64,000 bases of DNA from Platanthera guangdongensis (GCA_039583875.1 CM077149.1:25619194-25683193); one strand, 5' to 3'. Shown: positions 1 to 13,215, numbered from the stretch's first letter. The notes: generated by a model from the sequence alone, not told the origin. Made by a program: numbers and translations.

Positions 1-884
<884 letters not shown>

Positions 885-899
885 CAGATTTCTTTTAGC

Positions 900-1107
900 T
901 TCTGGCACAGGATTTTTTCAGCTTCTGAACATGAGAAATAAATTAAAGCAATATAGGATTAATTCTGGCATGCTGGCACAGGATTTTGTCATCTTCTGAA
1001 CAGGAGAAATAAATTAAAATCAAATAATTTAATTGTAAAAACTTCCCGATATCAAAGCTTTAATTCTGACAAGGGCTACAAAACTTCCCGATATCAAAGC
1101 TTTAATT
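900..1107. repeat. Subterminal tandem duplications
   Basis: Two copies of a block around CTGGCACAGGATTTT...CTTCTGAACA.GAGAAATAAATTAAA lie at about 903-955 and 973-1018. Two copies of AACTTCCCGATATCAAAGC lie at 1040 and 1082. A relative of the second block occurs near the other end of the element (3853-3885), as expected for subterminal transposon repeats. Confidence 0.6.
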
Positions 1108-1286
1108 AAAGCAATATAGGATTATACGGGTGCCGACTTTCTCAGGCTTCAGACATGCGCCTCCATTTGTCAACGTGTATGGTCACTTATTTTGGATAAA
1201 TTTCTGAATCAAGTAGAGCCTGCAAAGTTAAAATCAAACAGATTATTGGAAAAGAAAATTATGTGATGTTATTAAAAGCGTTGTTT

Positions 1287-3510
1287 CTATAGCAAATAAA
1301 ATATTACCAAAATCATGATTTTTTTCAGGAAATTCCGGCTATCATGTGCAGCAGGTTGATGACATGATTTACAAATTCGAGTTGCTTTGTGGTGCTTATC
1401 AATTGCAATCTCCATGAGGCTCTTAGTTCTCTTCGCCCTACCTGTTGTTTTGGAGTGAAGTGGAGGCAAGATATTGATTTCTTTGGGAATTTCTGAACGA
1501 CAATAGTTTGCTCTGTTGGAACTAGTACCATCAATGTTTGCATCTTCACACAAATGATTTCTCCAATTAGATGCACAGTTTGCTAAATCTATTAAAGCTT
1601 CATCATTGTCTCTAGCAACTTCCATACAAGCCGTGAGATTGTTCCAAGCAATAGCAATTAGTCTTCGTCGTTGTTCACTTGTAGATACATTACAAAATTG
1701 ATTGACATCCATGTCATAAACTGGATTAGTTTAATTAATTTAACTCCATCTCTTTAATATACATGTCACTGGCAATTCGTTAATTCCTTGTCCTATTAAA
1801 ACAGTTATAACATGACGATATACAATACCCTGAGCTTCATACATTTTGCAACTGCATGATACAGTTGAGCTACTAAAAAACACTTCGCGTAATATCTGTA
1901 AAGGATTTTCATCATCAAAAATACTATATATTGCTGAGCTTTTATTATCATCTGCATTAAATGGCAATATTTTTCTAACACCACATGTCATACACGATGC
2001 CCATAATTCCTCTTGAAAAATATAAAAGTTTTTGTGTGTATATATCTGACTTGCATGCTTTTCTAGCACCAAACTAGTTTTTAATATAGAGTCACCATTT
2101 AATGTATCATAATTAGCCTTCAACTTTTTATGTCTTTGGAAATCTATAGCATTTTTAAATCTGGAGTAAAACTCAACTAAACTAAGCTTGTTATTCACAA
2201 ATGTGTTGAAGAATAAATTTTCACTTTCGGAGCGAGAAGTTGTGCGTAGCAAACCGAACAAAGGTATATCTGTAAAATATGCTGGAATCCACATAGATCG
2301 TATACTGAAGATATGAGTTAACCAATCATTGCTTTGAAGTTTAAATTTAGAGATTAAAGAGTGCTAATTGGACTCAAATTCATGCGGTGACTATGACTTC
2401 CATACACAAGTATTTAATTTATTTTGAAATCTGTCATCACACATAATGCCGCCTCCAACTTTCTCTGCAACCTTTCTCAATATATACCACATGCAATACC
2501 TATGCTTTGTAGAATTAAAAGTTTTGCGAATTGCACTACTCATAGCAAGATCTTGATCAGTCACCATTAATGTAGGCTCAGTGCTCATACACTCCACAAA
2601 TTTATTGAATAACCATGTAAAGGATTCTGTACTTTCATTAGAAAGAAATCCGGCGGCGAAATTAATAGATAATCTATGATGGTTAATGCCAGTAAAAGGT
2701 TCAAAAATCATAGAATACTTGTTTGTTCTATATGTCGTATCAAAAGAAAAAATCTCTCCGAACATAGAATAATTGCGTCGCGCAATTCCATCTGCCCAAA
2801 ACACAGACTTCAAATGCGCATTCTCATGTAACTCATATGCATAGTAAAAAGACGGATGTTTACTCTGATGTATTTCTAAATTTTGTATAAAAATCTGAGC
2901 ATCTGAATCTTGGACCAATGCTTTCATGTCCCTTGAAAAATTCTGAGCATCTCTCAATGTAAAGCCAATATTTTCAAATCCTCCAACCTGTTCCTTCATA
3001 ATGTGAAATGCCTTAGTATCGCCTACATTTACTCGGTGTAAAGAACATATCATGTTCTTTTGTGCATCGTTTAATTTCCTATTTGATCTTAGAAATTGCT
3101 TCTTGCTCGAAGTGCACAATTCATGGTTGTGACCCTCATAGAAGATATTGACAACATATTTGCCTTCTTGGGTACATTTGACCGCTGCTTGTGCATTACA
3201 ACCTGTTCTTATGGTTGCGCTTTTTCGACTCACTCCTTTACCCTTGTTCGTATTAGTCAAGGGTGGTTATTCCCTTTTCTGTCCTTGTTTAGAGCATACA
3301 AAATACTTATATTGTAGTACACCATTTGAATCTATTCTTGTTGACCAACTACGGACACTAAATCCCACTGTATGAGCATAATCCTTATAAGAAGATTCAA
3401 AATCTTTTACGGAATCGTATAAACAGCATATAATTGGCATAAGTGTCTCATCACATGGAGGTACAATTTTGAGTTCATATACATTGAAAAGAACAACTAC
3501 TATATAAGAC
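1287..3510 (-). pseudogene. FAR1-RELATED SEQUENCE-like protein, broken
   Basis: A single minus-strand reading frame runs from about 3510 to 1287 and follows the FRS/FAR1 domain order. The FAR1 DNA-binding domain comes first (VGFSVRSW...FVCSKQGQ, about 3390-3270). The MULE-type transposase core follows (FGEIFSFDTTYRTNKY, then LMVTDQDLAMSSAI, about 2780-2540), then the SWIM zinc finger (CSCKMYEAQGIVYRH, about 1850-1800), then a C-terminal tail with PPLHSKTTGRAKR and CKSCHQPAAHDSRN. Within that one frame there are stops at 3267-3269, 2391-2393, 2364-2366, 1740-1742 and 1731-1733, with no frameshift between them. The SWIM motif normally reads CxC...CxH; here the third Cys is Tyr. No Met is seen upstream, so a 5' exon may be missing. 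Intact relatives act as nuclear transcription factors or transposases; this copy cannot make a full protein. It is probably the transposase of the surrounding element. Confidence 0.85.
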
Positions 3511-4673
3511 TAGAAGATTAAAGCAGATTTATATGATGCTTGTAGAACATTTTATCTTTAAACTAATTGGTGATTCTGCTGAATCTGTCATGAACATCCG
3601 GCCTCCACCATCCCCGCAATCATCAACGCCCTTTTCAATCCCGCAATTGCTGACCTCCAAGCACTAAAAATAATACAAAGTGGCCTCAGAATTGTAAAAT
3701 GACATCATAAATCAGTCCCGAAAGATGGTATATTGTTATTAGATATCCTCATTGGCCAATTATTCATCAAAATAAAATAAAACGAAGAAAACTGTGCAAA
3801 CTACTATGCAAACTGATCAATAAGGTATGGTTAGTAACAATCCAAGCTTTAATTTTGGCAAAAACTACAAAGCTTCCTGATATAAAAAAACTCATCCATT
3901 GCTTATATAAATTCCAATCCATTATAAATGATATAGCTAACAGGAGCCTCATAATGAAAAGCGAGTTACACCCCATGGCACATTTAGACATAATCACCAT
4001 TTTGAGCTTCATTTACAAAGAAGGATCGGACAACAATTTCTCACAATTGCTCACCCAAATGGCTAATTGGGCTCAAATCAACAACATAACGGAATTAAAT
4101 GAAGTAATCCATTTAATAATCATAAAGCTTAAGGTTTCTCCTTTTTTCAATTTGAAAGTCAGCTAGAAGCCTAGAAAAAAATTTCAGGAACAACAATATA
4201 ACAGAATTAAATGAAGCAATCTGTGGCCTAATCATTATCAAAAGATGTGTGAGTTGAATTAGAAATTGAAGAGACGAGGAGAAGAGTGGTGAGCTTTTAC
4301 CGATCCGATTTCCATCTGCCGTAAACCCTAATCGAACCCAGATGGCTCCAAATCATTTAAAGCCAACAAACAAGAAGATAACCTCTGTTATAGTAAGTGA
4401 ACCAGGTCGCCGTTGCTTTGTCGGATTTGGTGTTTGCGAAGTAGCAGTTCCCGCAGAATCCCACCGCCCCCAATCGGCGACCTAGCATTCGATGCAACAG
4501 TTCCCGCAAACACCCACCTCTGCCGACCTTCGCCGACTATCATCGTCCCATCTCATACGAGCGGACGATGCAGCTGATGTTTTTGGAAAATGCCCGCATG
4601 CCGACCTCCGCTATCTATCGTTCTCCTTTCCGACAGAGCCGACTTTATTTCTCCGCTGTTTGTTTTTGGTAAA
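3511..4673. other. Right interior of MULE-like element, no clear gene
   Basis: Around 4260-4345 the minus strand reads like a plant 5' leader, with GATTAGGGTTT and pyrimidine-rich sequence; it could be the promoter and leader of the FAR1-like gene. A 103-codon plus-strand frame (3855-4166) matches nothing I know. An imperfect duplication around GAATTAAATGAAG is present at about 4090 and 4200. Confidence 0.35.
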
Positions 4674-4822
<149 letters not shown>

Positions 4823-5310
4823 CACTACAACAAAGCATAACTATTGCGACGATTTTTTGAGCCTTTCACGGCGCTTTTTAAAGGCCACCATACCTATGGC
4901 GGCGTTTTGGCAAATGCCGCAAGTTCGCTGCGATAAGAGCAGCCGCTAAAACCTTTGCGGCGTTTTGTACAAAGCGTCGCTATTACCTAATGCATACAAC
5001 AATGTTTGTATAACTAAAAATGCGGCTAAAACAAAAATGTTGATCAGATTAAATAATGATTTAGGCAGTGTTTGCTGTCTTAAAGAACAGCTGATGATAC
5101 CGACATCTGTGACGCTCTTTCATAGCAAACGCCGCCATATTTTCTATTTTTATTTTTCAAAAAATTGATGTTGTGGGCCTCCTCCTTGCTCCATCGGTAC
5201 ATTAAACAATGTATCACATCAATAGCTATATCCAGTCAAGAAGGAATGTCCATGAAAGATAATTCTCAACCCCCATTACAACAAAAACCTATTTTTAACT
5301 AGTACCCAAT

Positions 5311-5598
5311 TCATCTCCAACAACAATGTACATTTTTTTTCAAAATTGCACAACAATGTACATTACACACACCAGCCTGTTGTGTTTTCTGGAATAGTCG
5401 GTCCTTCCCGCAGCGAGAAAGAGATACCTCCCCGCTGCTACAGTGCAGCAATTGCCCCAAACCACTTGATCCCCACGACAAATCATTGGCTACGGCTCGT
5501 ATTTGGTTCCAGACGGGAAATACTCCTCCGAGAGCAGCATCTTGCTTTCGTGGTCTGTGTCGGCTGTCCTGGAGGACATCTGAACTTCCTCCAATCAA
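5311..5598 (-). other. Coding-looking patch inside CACTA element
   Basis: A 95-codon minus-strand frame with mixed composition (for example LGGVFPVWNQIRAVANDLSW). I do not recognise a family. It may be a captured exon fragment, since it lies between the CACTA ends and has no transposase features. Confidence 0.25.
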
Positions 5599-6191
5599 TT
5601 CTAGCAGTCTGATCTGTGTTTCCAGCCCGTGAATAAACTTTTATTACTCACACACATACAAATGAATACATTTCTCTCATATATATACACACAAGAGGGA
5701 GACCCAAAAACTGAATCTAAGAAGTGGAGCTAATGCCAAAAGAAAGAGGCCACTAACCGCACAATAATTTGAGTTATTTGTACACAAAATTTCAACATAT
5801 ATATACACACATCTTCACAGTTTCTAATAAAATCTTATGTTCGTTACATCATTCACCACATGGGAATCAAATCACTTCTTCATGCTGATAAAGATATTTA
5901 AATATCACATTTCTAGAACATTGATCTAAAACGTACTGGTAGCAATTTAAGTGGAAGTTCTCCAAAATTCCATGTTTACCCCAAATTATGGAAGGAAAAA
6001 TGCCCACCATTGTTAAGTCTAAGATAAAAGACTACAAAACCAAATGAGTGATTCTTTTACTAACTTAAACAAGTCGAGTTGTTCAATTAGAAAGGGTACC
6101 AAATACTTTAACAAATCTTGCTGTGACGATTTGTGCATTTATGAAATATAGCATTTTTAATCAAATGAAATAAGTGTTGATATGCATATAC

Positions 6192-6395
6192 CTATTCAAG
6201 GAAAGCGTGATGTTGAGTACTAGTGTCATATTCACACAACGCCCCATATGCTGCAAAGGCATTGACACGTATCTTTGAATTCATGTCAAACTGTTTAAGA
6301 AATATAGATAACAAACTTTTCATCTTATGCAAATAAGAAATATACAAGTTTGATGCAAATAATGGGAAGCCATGAAGTTGCACACTAATTACCAC
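6192..6395 (-). pseudogene. Captured exon, HEAT-repeat-like
   Basis: The minus strand encodes a helical repeat-like segment (KQFDMNSKIRVNAFAAYGAL, then CEYDTSTQHHAFLE) resembling a HEAT/ARM-type unit. The frame ends in TAG, immediately followed by GTATATG, a good splice-donor context. This is what an exon ending in CAG would look like after a C-to-T change. Together with the leader-like GC-rich stretch at 6690-6900 it suggests a host-gene fragment carried by the CACTA element in antisense orientation. The parent gene is not identified. Confidence 0.4.
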
Positions 6396-7135
6396 ATATT
6401 ACCCAAATAATCAAAAGATAACCGATGTTCAAAACTCAAGCCTAAATGAGTTCAAGTCAACATACATAAAAATAGTGTGTCATCTAAAGAAAACACGTGC
6501 TGTCAAATTAATAATTTTGGGAGTGCAATCACAAATTAGCAAGTGTGTGGTAGCCTGCATGCTTCCACTTGCGAAATAGACAGCTAATACTTCAAAAAAG
6601 AGTAAGAAACTTCAAAAATGACAATCATATCAACACTCTGTCAATGAGGGCCACAAAAGTAAGTGCCAATTTTTTTTACTGTGGAGCACGGTTGGAGTAC
6701 GTACCAGGATCTCTCCGGTGACTGCATGGAAGAGCGGAGGAAGAGGGTTTGGAGAAGTCGACAACAACACACCGGCAAGTGAAGAGAACAACGGAGAGGA
6801 AGTCCCTAGGTCTCGGAGGCAGACAGATGAGGCAACAACTTCAATTCCGAGCGTAGGACGGCGAGGAGAACCCTAGGTCTGGGAAGCAGGCTGATGAAAA
6901 AGGGCAAAGTAGAAAGGGTTAAGCGGGATTCTGATAGGGTTATGCACGAGATTCTAAAAAATAATTAAGGGGTGTGTTAATTTTCACCATAAAATGCCTA
7001 AAAAGTGCCAAAAACAATTAATGAGCATTGGCCACGCTGTTTTGAGACAAAGCGTTGCGATATTTAAAATCAATGGTCATTTTTTACAAAACGCCGCAAA
7101 AAATGCCGCGCTTAGTCTAATTTATTGTAGTCTCC

Positions 7136-7642
7136 ATCTTGTTATGGACATGTACTGTAAAGTGTTACACAGATGCTAGCTTTCAAACTGATAGAGATGA
7201 CTTAAAGTCTCAGTCAGGGTTTGTATTTTGCCTAAATGGAGGAGCTATCAGCTGAAAGAGTTCCAAGTAGGATACAGTTGCTGATTCTACAACTTAGGTC
7301 GCGCATATTGCTGCTACAAATGCGGCGAAGGAGGCTGTATGGATCAGGAAATTCATTGGTGAGCTAGATGTAGTTCCTAGCATTGTTGATCCCGAAATTC
7401 TCTACTGTCGCAATAACGGTGCAATTGCACTGACTTCAGAACCTAGATCTCATCAGTGCTCCAAGCACATGCTTCGGTAGTTCCATCTTATTCGTGAGAT
7501 TGTCGATCGAGGAGATATAAACATTTACAGAGTGCCGAATAAGAAATATATTGCGGATCCACTAACAAAGCCTCTTAAGTAGAGAAAACATGATGACCAT
7601 GTCAGATCAATGGGTAATAGATACCTGAATGATCAACTCTAG
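7136..7642 (+). pseudogene. Ty1/copia RNase H fragment (Tork/Angela-like)
   Basis: One frame carries the 3' end of copia pol: YTDASFQTDRDDLKSQSGFV, then GELDVVPSIVDPEILYC, SKHMLR, FHLIREIVDRGDI and ADPLTKPL. These are the RNase H core and the conserved C-terminal tail. Several in-frame stops sit where Trp or Gln is expected (the W of the SWKSS motif, the Q before DT, the Q after KPL), consistent with C-to-T and G-to-A decay. The upstream pol is missing: the fragment starts next to the CACTA insertion. The final stop is at 7640-7642. Confidence 0.85.
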
Positions 7643-8588
7643 TACTAGTTTTGTGGGTTGTATTTTTGCCAGTTGTATATATTCATTTGATGAATATTGT
7701 ACTATACATTTCATTTTATATATTTGAAATGTTCTTTTATTATGTTAATTTATATCTATATGATTGATTAATTAACGTGATAGATGCCCTTAGAATGTTT
7801 GCTTCCATAAGATTCGAGTTGATGAATTGAATATGAGAGACTATGTTCTTAGAATCATAATTCTTAAATGGTCCCTGGTTGACGTATCATCTTAGTAGCT
7901 AAGGGCGATGATGATACATCAAGACTATCATATACGTTGACTGATGACCGGTTCTCACAGGTCATGATAATGTGATATCAAGTCATTATATGGATACTTG
8001 TTAGTGAACAAGTTGTGCTGGCTAGACCAACTGTGAGAATACTTTATGTATTGTTATATGAACGTAGCACAAGAATGTCTCAAGTGGAAATGGTGTTTGT
8101 GATTCTTTGACTTGAAGTCACAACATTCATCAAGTGAGGAAGAGCATACTTTGATGTCATCTGAAGTCTTTCTTTATAAAGGTTGATGATGAAGGTGGTT
8201 ATTGGTTGCGTTATGAATCATTTGGGTGTTTGCGTGTGGACCAAAATGGGATTTGTCCTCCTATATGATGGGAGTTGCATCCATGTACCCCTTGATGGAA
8301 TGGGGCTGATAAATGCATGACCATGCTTGGTTGAGTCAATATTCGATATTGGGCTCACCAATTTCTGGAAGTCCATTCTAGATCAAGAAACTTGGTTTGA
8401 ACGATTATGAGGGTAACATAGTCTATACCTCTAGTTATATCCGGATGTAAGGGATTAATGGACATGAAAACACTGATACATTGGTCACAATGGCTTAGTG
8501 AGTTTTAAACTCTAATTGTATGGGGAGCAATGATGCATTAATAGATGTCGCTCATTATTTGTGAAACTTTTGATTGATACTTTCAAGA
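7643..8588 (+). other. Copia 3' untranslated region
   Basis: AT-rich sequence between the end of the copia frame and the polypurine tract, with no open frame of interest. A spacer of about 0.9 kb between pol and the 3' LTR is plausible for this lineage. Confidence 0.5.
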
Positions 8589-8601
8589 TCAAGTGGGAGA
8601 C
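8589..8601 (+). other. Polypurine tract of old copia element
   Basis: AAGTGGGAGAC precedes TTTTGGAGC. Copia elements commonly show AGTGGGAGAT followed by TGTTGG, so this marks plus-strand priming and the start of the 3' LTR with a decayed TG. Confidence 0.65.
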
Positions 8602-9549
8602 TTTTGGAGCTACCAATGTGATCTGGAAGTAATCAAGCATATAGTCTCACTGCCAACGTAATATGAGCATATGAGGTCACACATAAGAACATTGGTGAAG
8701 TTGGAAAGGTTTGTGTTGGCCTTGCTAATATGTGATATGAGTGAAAGGACTAAGCCTATGACGTTCTGGATCGGATTTGAAAGTTTTTCATTCCTGGACC
8801 TATATTGTGAATATGGGTCATCAGATAAGTTATCAGAAATTTCAATTGAAATTCGTCGAGTATCGTCTTGACAATTTAACGAATTCGTCAAGTATCATCT
8901 TGACAATTTCGACGAATTGGACTTGCATTCGTCGAATATTACCTAGATGCTTGGATGGTTTGTTATGTTTGGATTCATCAGATATTTACGTGTTATTTCG
9001 ACGAAAAGCTTTTTAATTTGTCGAATATCGAATAATAATCTCGAGGAATTCTGATTGCTCCGGTTCGATTCTTTTAAGTCTGGTTTTGTGTGCTCAGTGG
9101 GTATCGATAGTTCGGTCTTCTGTATATATATGATATCAACAGTAAACTGAATGGGCGTGCTATTTGCATCTAACCTAATCGAGTGAGACTGATAATGGCG
9201 ATTATACTTCCCTGATGAAACTGTTCCGCATAGGTCGTGATCGTTGCTACTTGCCACCGACTGCTCGCTGATCTGCTGTTGTCGTCGGGAATGTGTTTCC
9301 TCATGCTTCATCTTCGTTGTTGCCAGCACTCTTTTAACGGTTCACCTAGTTCTTGTGTGACAAGAGTTTAAGGGTTCTCCTTGCTCGCGTGGACATCCGT
9401 GGAGGAATGGACACAATTCTGCACTCGGTACTCTAGCCACAATTGACAGTCGGATTCCTTGGAGCATCTTGGTTGAACATTGACTCAATCCCGCAAATGT
9501 ATAATTTTATTTACTGCAATTTTACATTTTGATCAATGTTCATCGCAAG
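8602..9549 (+). repeat. 3' LTR of old copia element (end approximate)
   Basis: The start is set by the polypurine tract. TCGTCGA/TCGACGA-like words cluster at 8850-9030, and a TATA-like TGTATATATATGA follows at about 9120. The right edge is uncertain; the AT-rich GCAAATGTATAATTTTATTT stretch near 9490-9540 resembles LTR U5 ends. The partner LTR is not in the window. Confidence 0.4.
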
Positions 9550-11141
9550 ATCTGTATTTATTTTGGGTTTTGTTGTTCCTTATTCCGCTGCACACAACTG
9601 TTGTTATGTATAGTAAAAACCAACACGACGGAACACTTCTCAGCACCTGTCAAAAGGACCACAAGAACTAGCTTCTTCTCAATTATAAATATACTAATCA
9701 TGAAAAGAATTGTGCACAACTCGTGCAAATACACGAACCCAAAAATAAAGAAAAGTAATACTCCCTCCATGCAAGGAGGCAATGGTGTGGAGGATCCCGT
9801 CAAATATAAGGCAGCTTCGACAGGTTTTCGAAGAACCTGAACAATGTTTCCCTGTGATGGTAGTCAGTTTTATCTTCGAAGACAACCGCTGCTTGTTGCT
9901 CTGCACCTCAACTTGGTCGCCAGGGTCGAGACAGACTAAGCACCACTCGTGATGGAGTCGAACCGACATTGGGTATCCATGCTCCCAAAAGATTCAAAGA
10001 AGTCCTATGACCCTCGTCAGCCCCACTAGGGAGAATTGCATAATCGAAACCCCACAAAACTATAAAACTCTGATGGTTTCGTCAGTAGGATGGCTCTGAA
10101 AGCCTGCCTTCAAACACCTCTCCACAATTGCAAAATGACCTAGAGGAAAATTTTGAATGCGCTCAACTGGGGAAGGTGTCACAAATTACGCATCCTCCAA
10201 AAGTCCAAAGTGATTCTTCCACTCTATCAATCAGGCAAGGCTCATAGTCGAGGGAAGACGCATCGACTGCGATGGAGCGACACCATTCAACACTTGCAAA
10301 GTAAACAAGTGCTAGCATCAAAACAAATGAACTAGGAGAAATTTTAGTGAGACCACAATCCCCCCCCCCCCCCCGTGCGAAGCAAAACCATAATGGCCTA
10401 TATACGAGCAACATAGCTAGGCCCACACGAACGAACTGACATGTGCAGACATGCATTCTTGCATGGGTAGCACCGTACAAGGGCAACTGCGTACGACAGC
10501 ACGCAATCGTGCACAACAGCACGGGCCCGAACGCTGCGACCCCGCCTGCTCCCTCCACGTGCGTGGCCTTCTCGTACATGCCCCTAGGTTCCCTCACTCG
10601 CGCGTGGACCCTCTCGAGCCCGTCTTCCCTCGCACACACACCGGGGGTCTACCTCATCGCATCCTCTATACGACCCCACGTCAGCTCTCACTCCTCATCG
10701 GGGCTTAATATAATTTCATAAAATTAAATGTTGACCATTTTCGAAGGAAATAGGACAGCGACATGAACTCACAAGCTTCAGGAATCGACTTAAGGACTTA
10801 GCAACAGTGTATGGAGAAGATCATATACCCTATTTACTTTATAAACCTCGTAGGAGAGCTCCTAATAGAAGGCGGACCCGATGGTAGAATATTTTCTGCC
10901 AAAAACTTATGTTCCTGAAAAGACTATAGAATGGGGCGATATCCTGGCCAAATATCTTGTAAACACGACAGGAAATATCCAACACGATATGGCAGGAAAT
11001 ACCCTATCGTTAATCCACCCGAATTTTTTGGCAAAAAATTAATATGGACGATTGCAAGGTTCCACGACATCCTGGTCTATGGTCGAAAGATTTTACGCTA
11101 ATCGCTTCCTGGGACATGACTCATGAAAACTTGGGGGCATT
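9550..11141. other. No recognisable gene
   Basis: I see no protein family on either strand. 10440-10690 is GC-rich. The last part (11130-11141) contains ACTTGGGGGCA, a possible polypurine tract followed by TGATGGG at 11142, so 10700-11141 may be the 3' UTR of a further degraded gypsy element and 11142 the start of its truncated LTR. Confidence 0.3.
10360..10374. repeat. C homopolymer, 15 bases
   Basis: Fifteen consecutive C bases in otherwise unremarkable sequence. The length is liable to sequencing error. Confidence 0.9.
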
Positions 11142-11413
11142 TGATGGGTTCCCCATGTGAATTTCCAAGCCGGGCCGAAGGGACCCAGGCGATCACGCTA
11201 AAATGAGTGCTCAAAACACAAATGACCCAAACACGTGCACACACACCCGTACCTTCACAAGTGGTACGCATGCGCGGGTGGCATGTGGACAGCCGCTACG
11301 CGCGTCCCGATGGTAAGCGTGGCCAGCACGCGCAGCCAGCTTGCACGACCAGCCCACGCGCAGGCCGCGTATGTGGATCCTACTTCGGTGTCGAGCCACA
11401 AGTAAATTTTTGA

Positions 11414-11509
11414 GTGACTATGAATTTACTTTGAACAATCACCTCGGAAAAGCTAATTTTGTAGCTGATGCTTTGAGCAGAAAAGTACAGGAAGCAAGCC
11501 CTGAGTCCC
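11414..11509 (+). pseudogene. Gypsy G0 RNase H end, 5' piece
   Basis: One frame encodes DYEFTLNNHLGKANFVADAL followed by SRK, the conserved end of Ty3/gypsy RNase H. It is cut after the codons for SPES by the element at 11510 and continues in the same frame at 18163 once that element and one target-site copy are left out. G0 is therefore the oldest recognisable host of this nest. Confidence 0.85.
11505..11509. repeat. Target-site duplication GTCCC, left copy
   Basis: GTCCC directly before the LTR start TGATGC; the partner copy is at 18158-18162. Confidence 0.9.
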
Positions 11510-13215
11510 TGATGCATTGAATGGAAAGTGTACCAGTCGCACAAGTAATATAAAATTGGTCAATTTCACCAAGTATCGATCTCAAGGGAACACAGTAAGG
11601 TGGAGTTAATTTCGAGGAGGACTTGAGATTGAAGTTCGTTGGTCGGAGTTAACTAAGGGGGGGTTTTGATGGTTGGGGAAAAAAAAGAAAAACACTATCA
11701 ACTACTCCTATGAAACGCCGCTATGCGATGCATCCCATGTGAGATGGAAGTCTACATGGGCCGCTATGCACCGAATCGCTAGGCGGATGGATGAGTAGGC
11801 TTGCGGATGAGGTGGTGAGAATGACAGAATGAGGGTCGTGAGTACCGCTTCGCTACGCATGCCTCTAGCAATCGCTAGAGCGGCAGAACCGGATGTGGTT
11901 GCGGATGAAAATAAAGGTGCTTCTCTAGCAACTAAATAAGTAAAGCAATACAGAATCACGTAGACATGAATTTAATAAAGCATACGACTAAAGAGAAACA
12001 ACATCTAAAAATGAAGTTTTAGCACACATATACAACAAGAAAGCAAGAACAAGTCAAGAGATCGACCGAATCCGAATCTTGCTGAGGGTTCACGGAAGGA
12101 ATCGCCAGGTTGTCAATTCGCACCCTAGCTCGGTCCTCAACTGCGTCCGAGGTAGAGAGGGCTGTCACTACCTTCCAATGGACCTATCTTCTACATGTCA
12201 CGATTGTGGAAGAAAGTTGCAAGCTTCCATTTGCTTGTTGGTTAAGGCGTCAAACCCTACTTGAAGCTCAAGGATGAAGGAGGAGGCCGAGAGGAAGCTC
12301 CGGCTTGAATATGCCGTTGAAAGCTTGCCCGGAGCAGCTCCCTAAGGTGGAAGATGAAGGGAAATGGCGGAACCCTTCCTTGGAGGTGGAAAACCACGGA
12401 GGAGAAAAATCTTTTTTTGTGTCTAGAAAATCTGCGCTTTAAATAGAAGCATGTTAGAAAATTAGGCATGCATAGTTTGGCGCACGACCGTGCGCTAACC
12501 GTGTGTTATTAACTTGCAGGACAAGCTTGCGGATGATGAAGCGTTGACCCGTGCATTTTACTTTGCGCATGGGCGCTTCCGCCCATGCGTGAAGGAAATC
12601 ACATTGGTAGCGACAAAATGCAGGAAAATAAGAAAATACGGTGGAACCGTGCATTTTACTCGCGCACGGGCGCTTCCGCCGGTGCGTGAACAAATAACAA
12701 GATTTACCACAGAGAGAAACAAACAAGAAGCAACTTGAAAACTGTGTGTTTACTTCGCGCACGGTTTCGAAGAAACCGTGCGTCAATCGTGTATGAGGAT
12801 CGTCGAACTCAGCTCATCGAAATTCGTCGAGCTCAAGTCGATGTTTCTGCTGCACAAATAAAATGAACGATCACAAAAAACCATGTGCTAAGAAAACGCA
12901 CGACCGTGCGTTTTCCTCAATTCAGAAGTCCTGCCTTGGGAAAATGCACCACCTGCACATCAAAAACCAAAACTGGAGCACAAGCTCTCAGCACCCATAC
13001 ACAACAAAAAATGAACAAAAAGAACCATGGGGAGCACCATGTGAATACCCCCACCAAAAGAAAGCGCAAGTGCACACCCAAGGGCCAAAACAATGCACTT
13101 AGCATAAAAAACTATATAAATGAAATAACAATGATAACATACTAAAAGTGAATTGCAAGTGCGTGAAAACTAGCCCAGATGAGTCCGAAAAACCCTATAT
13201 AAATCGGACTCATCA
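11510..13215 (-). repeat. TR 3' LTR (left copy)
   Basis: It aligns end to end with 16451-18157. In the U3 part (about 12470-12920) there are several stem-forming units such as GCGCATGGGCGCTTCC with CGCCCATGCGT, and GCACGGTTTCGAAGAAACCGTGC, plus TCGTCGA words at 12800-12840. Confidence 0.9.
13175..13215. repeat. Hairpin at TR LTR terminus
   Basis: GATGAGTCCGA and its reverse complement TCGGACTCATC are separated by a short AT-rich loop at the extreme end of the LTR. The second LTR has the same hairpin at about 18119-18157. It lacks the full core of a hammerhead ribozyme. Confidence 0.75.

Larger units (their letters stand above)
4823..7132. mobile_element. Non-autonomous CACTA element (Pack-CACTA type)
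   Basis: The left end reads CACTACAACAAA. The right end is its inverted partner, TTTATTGTAGTC, in which the last base is C instead of the expected G. The 3-base target duplication TCC lies at 4820-4822 and 7133-7135, which is diagnostic of CACTA (En/Spm) insertion. Subterminal motifs around GCGGCGTTTT and TGCCGC recur at the left (4848-4975 and 5129) and inverted at the right (7085-7110). No TnpA- or TnpD-type transposase is visible in 2.3 kb, so it would need one in trans. The interior looks like captured host DNA: a GC-rich leader-like stretch at 6690-6900, an exon-like frame at 6192-6395 and another coding-looking patch at 5380-5600. Confidence 0.85.

Noticed and set aside
9755..9775. Stowaway-like MITE end (TACTCCCTCC)
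   Set aside because: No matching inverted end or TA duplication was found nearby.
10163..10639. 158-codon minus-strand frame
   Set aside because: It crosses the C15 run, has no recognisable domain and lies in a GC-rich patch with frames on both strands.
13175..13215. Possible hammerhead ribozyme (ATGAGTCCGAAA in the TR LTR)
   Set aside because: The core CTGANGA is not matched (CAGATGA instead), no proper stem II loop precedes GAAA, and the simpler explanation is an 11-base hairpin.
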